From NCBI GenBank assembly GCA_024180945.1, contig JAKSGN010000043.1, forward strand, positions 2,356,001 to 2,420,000: 64,000 nt of DNA, given 5' to 3'. The translations under genes were made by a program, and so were the position numbers. Shown piece after piece: positions 58,111 to 64,000 of the stretch. Under the pieces are notes generated by a model. It was not told where the DNA came from and ran no database searches. It worked only from the letters and a program-made list of their open reading frames with translations. Within the stretch, counting starts at the first letter, position 1. Every line of letters begins with the position of its first letter. Source of the DNA: Macrophomina tecta (taxonomy: Eukaryota > Ascomycota > Dothideomycetes > Botryosphaeriales > Botryosphaeriaceae).

Positions 58111-59538
58111 CTAACCCCTCGCCACCCCCTCCGTCTCAGCAACCCTAAAAACATACTTCACCGCACTCGCCCTTCCATCCCTCAAATTCTCCAAAGCCTT
58201 TTGCACCCCACCAAGTCCTCCCGGAACAATCTCCTGGGGCTGCGCCCGCAACCACCCCTCCCCCAAACCCCGCCCAAGCACCCTAAACCACACGAACCCA
58301 AACTCCTTCGCATCCTGATGCACTGCGCCGACGTTCGTGATCGTCTGCATCACATGCGCCGGCATACCCTCATACTCCTTGAAAGGCAAGACCAACGTGA
58401 TTTTCCCTCCCTCGGCCAGGCACTGTCCGATGTTGACGTAGCTGCCATGGTCGGACACGGCGTCGTAGGCGTGCAGGAGCGGCGTGTTGGGCGGAATGGC
58501 GGCCTTGATACCTTCGACGACGGCGGCGCCGCCGCCGCGGTAGTCGATGATCGTGTCGCCCTTGCTGCGGTCGATGAAAGACTCGACGTGCGCCGCGCCC
58601 CGGCCGGCGATGCAGATTAGCGGGTGGATGTTGCTGCGCGAGGCGAGCTGGACCGCGTAGGAGCCGACGGCTGAGGCGGCGCCGTAGATGACGAGGGGCG
58701 TGGGGCCCGCGTCGGTGGGGACGGACCAGGGTTGCGGGAGGGCGAGGCGGGAGGGGTGGAAGAGGCCGATGGCGGCGGTCATGGCTGCGAGAGGGATGGC
58801 GGCGGCTTCTGCGGTAGTGGGGGTGTGAGGTTAGTGATTGAGGTTCGCTTAATTTATTTATTGATTGTTTTTTTCAAATAAGGATGGAATTTGGTAGGCA
58901 GGAGAGGGGTGATTAGGTGGAAGATGTGAAAATAGGTATTGCCTAATGTGGCAAGTCGTTAGGCTGAAGAGTGCTGAAGCATTGCGCGAGGGGCAAGGAT
59001 CTCTTTTTTTTTTTTTTTTTTCTGCACAAATCTTCTTCTCATGACCTACCCTCAAAGCTTGTGTTCTTGGGGATGTGGAATGTCGTGTGCGCCCACGCGA
59101 TAGCATACTCGGCGTAGCTTCCGTGTGGCGTCAGCATCTCGTGGAAGGCGGCCACGCGGTCACCGGGCTTGAATTCTGTGACATTGGCGCCGACCTTCTC
59201 GACGACGCCGGCGATGTCATCTCCCTCATTCCTTGACTGCTTCATCATCTCCGGAATCTTCCTTTATTGCAGGATGGGTTTTGTCAGATAAGTTTTTCAT
59301 GGTGGCGGGAAGGGACATCTTGGTGGAGGTAGTCGAGACAGAGGACGGGGCTGAGGGGAGGAAATGGTTGCCGCACCACTGGCCCGCGTTTGTTGTGAAC
59401 TTACCAATCTTTAGGGTTGCTTCCCGAAACGACGACCTTAATGAGTACCTGGTCCTCAGTGGGCTCGGGGATTGCAGAGTCGATGATCTCGACTCGGACC
59501 CCGGGATGAACGATGGCTTCTTTCATGGTTGCAGGCAT
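58111..59538 (-). CDS. Medium-chain dehydrogenase/reductase (zinc-free, quinone/enoyl reductase-like)
   Basis: Three exons on the minus strand: 59405-59538, 59050-59261 and 58111-58808, giving 347 residues in frame. The N-terminal GroES-like domain starts PATMKEAIVHPGVRVEIIDS and contains VLIKVVVSGSNPKDWKIPEM, then RNEGDDIAGVVEKVGANVTE, FKPGDRVAAFHEML and GSYAEYAI. The Rossmann domain has the nucleotide motif YGAASAVGSYAVQLA, a variant of GxGxxG, and a C-terminal helix region ending KALENLRDGRASAVKYVFRV. Cys ligands for catalytic or structural zinc are absent at the expected places, as in quinone oxidoreductase and trans-enoyl reductase (ToxD-like) members. It should reduce an alkene, quinone or carbonyl with NADPH; substrate is unknown. 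A second ATG at 59526 is also possible. Intron 2 holds a long T run (about 59005). Confidence 0.9.
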
Positions 59539-60261
59539 AATGTAGATGAGTGGTGGAGGAATCCAGAGCGAACAATCCGTGCAACGGGAAAATTGAATTC
59601 TAAGCTTTTTATGCAGTTTCCAAAAACACCACTAGATGCGCATTATTAATCGTGCTGTCATGAGGTGGGCTCCATAAATTTCGAGGAGTCGCGGATCACG
59701 AATGGGACTGGAGCTCGGTACTCGGATATTGCGTCATACGATCTGGTCGGGGTTAACGCCGGTTCTCTCCTCCGCTGGGTGATCATCATGGTGGCATATA
59801 GATGCTTTACCAACCATCTTCTTCAGTCATTTCAGTACTCAAGGCCATTTTCATAGTTGTCGTCGTTGAGCTACAGGTGTTTCGCGTTCATATATGGTTC
59901 TTCTGAGCCTCGGCATAAGGAAAAATCTGCGCACAAGTGCCGGGAGCTGGAGCGGTGATTCGAACATGGTTCATTCCTGAAGATATTCACTGATCAGTCA
60001 GTGTGACTGTACGCAAATGTAATAATTTGATTTTGTAAAAAATAATAGGTGAGCATGATCTTTCGCGGTAAGGGAAAGGACTTGCAGTTTTATTCATTTC
60101 TCGCACCAAGAGCAGACGCTTGAGATCCCCGCGACTTTTCCACCAGGACCTCCACCAAATTACTTACGCAGTAGATCAAAAGACTTTGCAGAAATTAAGA
60201 GTGCGTGGAAGTTTGGAACCAGCCGGAACACTGCACAAGGAAATGGAGTGAAGGCCATTGC
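59539..60261. other. Intergenic region between dehydrogenase and DnaJ-CTD genes
   Basis: About 720 bp upstream of the dehydrogenase gene and downstream of the DnaJ-CTD gene. It is AT-richer than the flanking genes. No element is recognised. Confidence 0.5.
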
Positions 60262-62577
60262 TCAAACGACCCCCGGATGATCCACAGCTTGGATGTCCAC
60301 GTTGACGATGAGATCGCCCCTCTTAGAGGGATCGCTTGATCTCGGCATGCCAAAGCCATGGTAAATGCGCTTCCAATCATTTGGTGTGTTCTTTGGGCCT
60401 TTGATCCTGATTTTCCTGCCGCAAATAGTCCAAATCTCCTTGCGCCACCCGAACATGGCCTCGCCATAGGTGAGGGCTAATGTGGCCTCTAAATCGGAAC
60501 CGGTGCGCTTGAAAATGGAATGACGCTTCTAGAAGTTGACTGTAAGTAAACCGTCCAAAAAAAAAAAAAAAAAATCAGGAGTCGGATAAGCGGGTCGGGC
60601 GGGTGAATTCTTACGTCCTCAAGAATGAACCATATGTCTTGAGCCACGCCGTCCATGCCTTGGCTTCCCGCCCCGGCGAATTTGATTTTACTCCCAGCCT
60701 TTAGACCTGGCTTGACGGGGACTTTGAGTTGCTTGGGTTCCGTCCTCGTTGATCCTGTCCAGACATCGACGATCTGCCTATCAATCCTGACACGCTTCTC
60801 TGTGCCATGAAAGACCTCTTCCAACGTGACAGCGAGTGGCTTTGTGATGACATCAGCCGGCCTCGGCGTCAAGGGAGGAGTGCGTTGGGGCGTGGGTTTC
60901 GGTGGCGGCCGCAAAGGCATGGACGTTCGTTCGTCTGATACCGGTGACATCTGCCGTGGGCTCTCCGCGATACGCGCCCACCTGTCATCGCGTTCACCAG
61001 CAATACCCAAGCCAGTAGTTTCAGCATCAGGTGCCTTGGATACGTGGTAGTCGAAGGGGTCTAGAGATCCTTCCTTACGGGACTGGCCCTTCAGTTCGCT
61101 GAACATTGCGGAGTCCCTGCGAAAGGGTGACGCGATACTCGTACTGCCACCAGAAGAAACCCCTCCGCTTCCCCCGACTGAGGCATGTGATGCATACGAA
61201 GAGCCGCGGCGGACGGCATCAGAAAGAGGTGGGGTGGAATGAACATTATTGTTGTGCTTCAAATCATTAGAGCTATAAGTCTCGCCACTTGGCATAACGA
61301 AGTAGGCGATTGCATTGAAGCTTGCGGGCGGAATGCGCCAACGTTCGGCGAAGATAGCTGCCTCGTCTGCTCTACTGAAATTGGCGCAAAAGGTATGGCT
61401 GTGACACAGATGTAAGTCATTGGAGTGAGATAAGGGCACAAAGTGACTTACAATTCTGCCACTAGCTTCAGCTCTTCGTATCTCTCAGCTTCCTCCTTGA
61501 GCTTTCGAATTTCTTCTTTCATGGTCAGCTTCTCCTTTTGCATCAGCCTGGTTTCCGTGTCAACCCTCCGAGGTTTCCGCGAGGGGTCGGCCATTGGATA
61601 TTCTTCCGCTCTTCGTTGGATAGTAGGCGTCTCGTCCTGAGATGACTTGGGGTTCGATTCGTGTGAATGCGGATTTACAGCACCATCATGGCTACGGGGA
61701 GACATTGGTAGAATAGCTGGTAAAGGTAGCTCACCATCGTCTCCTTCCACCCAGTCTTCTACCGTGGGCTGTCTATAACGGGCCTTCTTCGATGAGTTCG
61801 AAACTTCAGTGTGAGGGCGTTGCGGTGAAGCTGAGTGAGAGTTTGCCGCAGAAGGATCAGGAAGCTCGATAAATCCGCCATGAGAAGCATTAGAGTCCCC
61901 TTCTTCCAGCATCAGCGCCTTTGGGTCTGCAGAAGCGGGCTGCCCCAGCTCATCAGCTAGAGCATCCCAATCGACGATCTTCCTCAGGACGTATGGAGGC
62001 CTTCGAGCAGAGGAGATATCTTCTACTAGCATGAATAGCTGAGCCTTCATGTTCTCCAGCCCGGCAAAGGTCGCCTGGACAAGGAACTCCCTGAGACTTT
62101 CCGTCCTGTCGCAGATCTTCTTGTGAAAGCCTTGCAAATCTCTATCGCTGCGTATGGCTGAGTTCCGTCTCTGAGGCGAGAGGTTGCTGAGAAATTCTGC
62201 CACCTCCTGGAGATCATCTTTACATTCTTCCATAAGCTCGCAAAGCTCGATCTCGGTGTGGTGATCGCAGCGTTTGAGAAATGATTTTGGACCGGCAAGA
62301 TCCTCCCCCAACGCTCGCAAATCGCAGTATAAATTGCGAACTATATGCAGTAAATCAACCTCCCGCCAAAACACTAGAGAATTGCGGGACGTACTGTCAT
62401 TGCATAAATCCTGGAAGCCAGGCCCGATAAGACTGCCTTTTCACGCAACTTCAGCTCATCGATTCTTCCAAGTGTGATCTGATGCATACACTCACAAGCC
62501 TTCGAGTATTCCCAAGCCACATTGCGGACGTCCTTCACCTGGCCGATGACTTTGCTTGGCTCCAAGAATGCCGCCAT
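60262..62577 (-). CDS. DnaJ C-terminal-domain protein lacking a J domain, with fungal helical N-terminus
   Basis: Four exons on the minus strand: 62395-62577, 61452-62302, 60615-61398 and 60262-60528; total 694 residues. The first intron's acceptor is uncertain: 62302 gives a 92-nt intron in frame, while the nearer alternative would leave 35 nt. The N-terminal 150 or so residues are helical (AAFLEPSKVIGQVKDVRNVA; KLREKAVLSGLASRIYAMT) and resemble N-termini of fungal STAND/NLR-type proteins. A coiled coil (TRLMQKEKLTMKEEIRKLKE) and Ser/Pro-rich linkers follow. The C-terminal 200 residues match the Sis1/DNAJB substrate-binding fold: PLAVTLEEVFHGTEKRVRID, LKAGSKIKFAGAGSQG, DIWFILEDKRHSIFKRTGSD, GDLIVNVDIQ. 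No J domain (no HPD) or zinc fingers are present, so Hsp70 stimulation is unlikely. Client binding or signalling is plausible. Confidence 0.8.
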
Positions 62578-63775
62578 CGAGTGGAAACATGTCTTTTGGA
62601 AGACGTCAGGCTAGAGTGAGGCTACCAGTGAGCGGGGATCAGAAGCGGTCCGCAGGATTTAAAGGGCCTAGCCTTGCAAGGCTGTCGCTGGCTACAGCCG
62701 CCCGCGGCTTTATGCTGATCAGAGTGGCGAGAAGCACGTATGGTCAGCCTATTTCTGCCTAGGGCAAGGCTGAAAGCCGCAGCGAACCATTCTTTTCGAT
62801 GGCGTTTCATTGCGGTCAGGCGCGATAGCCTGGGACTCCCTGATGGGCTCGGGAACAGCCTTGGCCCCCAGTGGTGCGCAGGAGGCGCTCGCTACCTGTG
62901 GTAGATTTGGGGGCCTTCGATACGGTTCCCTTGGCATATTGCTTTTGCCAGCTTACAAAGAGACAATGTCAGTGGGTCTTGGGTTCAGTGATTCTTCTCA
63001 TTCCACAATCACTGGAAGGGTGCGCGTGGCTGGATGCATGCCTCTGGTGTTCTCAGCTACTGCTGTAGTTTACCTAGCGCTCATTCCCAGACGGAAATCT
63101 GCGGGTGTCAGCATGTGGTCGTGTAGTACTAAATTAACCCGCCATGATGCTCTCGCGCTATTGCCTGGCTGAGCACATGCAAACCAGCGCTGCAGGTAAG
63201 CCTTGCTGTGAAAACGCGAAAATGTTCAGTTGAAGGTGGCTAGATTGCTGCTGTTGGTGACCGGCAGAGGGCTGTGAGATGGACAGAACGAGGCATACAA
63301 AGTGAATTCAACGCATCGCGCTTGAGGCGCATCAGTGTATTAAGAAACGGTCTTGGCCGTTGTTTGGGGGAGCTGATAACGTGTCTCATCTTTGCAACCT
63401 GTGAGTTAATTGTGCTTTGGTAATTCTTGACACCCTTGCCGGCGACTTCCTTGTTCAACTTTCAGACGAAAAATAATTGCAATTAGCGATGACGGCGGGC
63501 TGCAGGATTCATTGCCACCTGGAACACCGTTCATGACCGCAAAGGGACTGTAAAGTTCCACAAAACTTAGAGCGCAAGCGAATAACCGGTTGGGAGATCT
63601 CTTTTTTATTCGTGCAACCAGTCCGGTCGGTACCTCCCATTGATCGACGAACTGATGTTAGGCACAATATTCTTGCGCCAAAAAGCCGAAGAAGCCCATC
63701 CTGGTTTTGAATACGCATCCGCTGACTCCGACCGCTAATGTACCGTTTTCCCCTTCAACCAATCATGATCCCCGC
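62578..63775. other. Intergenic region upstream of the DnaJ-CTD gene
   Basis: About 1.2 kb between the DnaJ-CTD gene start and the 3' end of eL34, both on the minus strand. The plus-strand frame 62810-63172 and minus-strand frame 63240-63458 have no recognisable features. Confidence 0.5.
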
Positions 63776-63958
63776 TTAACGCTTCTTCTGCTGGGACTCC
63801 TTGAGGACCTTCTTGACAATCTTCTGCTCCTCAATCAAGAAAGCGCGGACGACGCGGTCCTTGACGCAGTTGGCGCACCGCGAGCCACCGTAGGCACGCT
63901 GAACGGTCTTCTTGGGGCGAGAGATGGTGGCGTACTCGTGGGGGCGGAGGGCAGGAAC
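63776..63958 (-). CDS. rpl34: 60S ribosomal protein eL34, 3' exon (partial)
   Basis: The last exon of a minus-strand gene whose beginning lies beyond the right edge or in exons past 63958. It starts after an acceptor (acttcacag) and encodes 60 residues plus stop: [20 protein letters not shown], then [40 protein letters not shown]. The [25 protein letters not shown] stretch is the well conserved end of eukaryotic ribosomal protein eL34, a component of the large subunit. Codon use is biased to C-ending codons as expected for a highly expressed gene. The window contains about half of the protein. Confidence 0.95.
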   Translation of the reverse strand, partial: VPALRPHEYATISRPKKTVQRAYGGSRCANCVKDRVVRAFLIEEQKIVKKVLKESQQKKR

Positions 63959-64000
63959 CTGTGAAGTACCATCAGTCTCTGTACCAAAATCATTCTACCA

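Noticed and set aside
59957..59980. Short stretch GTGATTCGAACATGG resembling part of a tRNA T-arm
   Set aside because: I could not find matching acceptor, D or anticodon arms around it.
1..64000. CRISPR arrays, bacterial operons and intact transposons
   Set aside because: None seen: the DNA is eukaryotic, with spliced genes, and I found no transposase, reverse transcriptase or terminal repeats.

Overview
This window is nuclear DNA from a filamentous ascomycete (Pezizomycotina). The sequence shows short GT-AG introns of roughly 50-150 nt, no operons, genes on both strands at moderate spacing, and families typical of moulds: a PhiA-like cell wall protein, an Fmp42-type transporter, a kinesin-8 and fungal Myb/SANT regulators. 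The GC-rich gene DNA, long A/T/C homopolymer tracts and AT-richer gene-free blocks are compatible with a Dothideomycete, but that placement is inference.

Layout. 0-7 kb: a secreted/single-pass membrane protein (-), an RraA-family aldolase-like enzyme (-, 4 exons) and a Liz1/Fen2-type major facilitator transporter (+, 6 exons). 6.6-14.5 kb: no supportable gene, with a diverged duplicated segment near 8 kb. 14.5-25.4 kb: three Myb/SANT-like DNA-binding protein genes, the second and third being paralogues with two Myb repeats each, separated by long non-coding stretches. 25.4-40.5 kb: about 15 kb in which I can support no gene; it is GC-rich and full of homopolymers and (GA)n up to about 34.7 kb, then AT-richer. 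40.5-54.3 kb: a gene-dense block with a PhiA-like secreted protein (+), an Fmp42-like MFS transporter (-), a MARVEL-type four-helix membrane protein (+), a kinesin-8 motor (-) and a GPI-anchored secreted protein that looks like a lytic polysaccharide monooxygenase (-). 54.3-64 kb: a small two-exon gene (+), a medium-chain dehydrogenase/reductase (-), a J-domain-less DnaJ C-terminal-domain protein with a fungal helical N-terminus (-), and the 3' exon of ribosomal protein eL34 (-).

The genes do not form an obvious pathway. The recurring theme is cell surface and envelope (membrane/secreted protein, PhiA-like, MARVEL protein, LPMO-like) plus transcription factors with unusually large surroundings. 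The most unusual items are the Myb trio in its gene-poor setting, the DnaJ-CTD fusion without a J domain, and the LPMO-like GPI protein. Exon boundaries were worked out by hand from splice consensus and reading-frame continuity; no similarity search was run.
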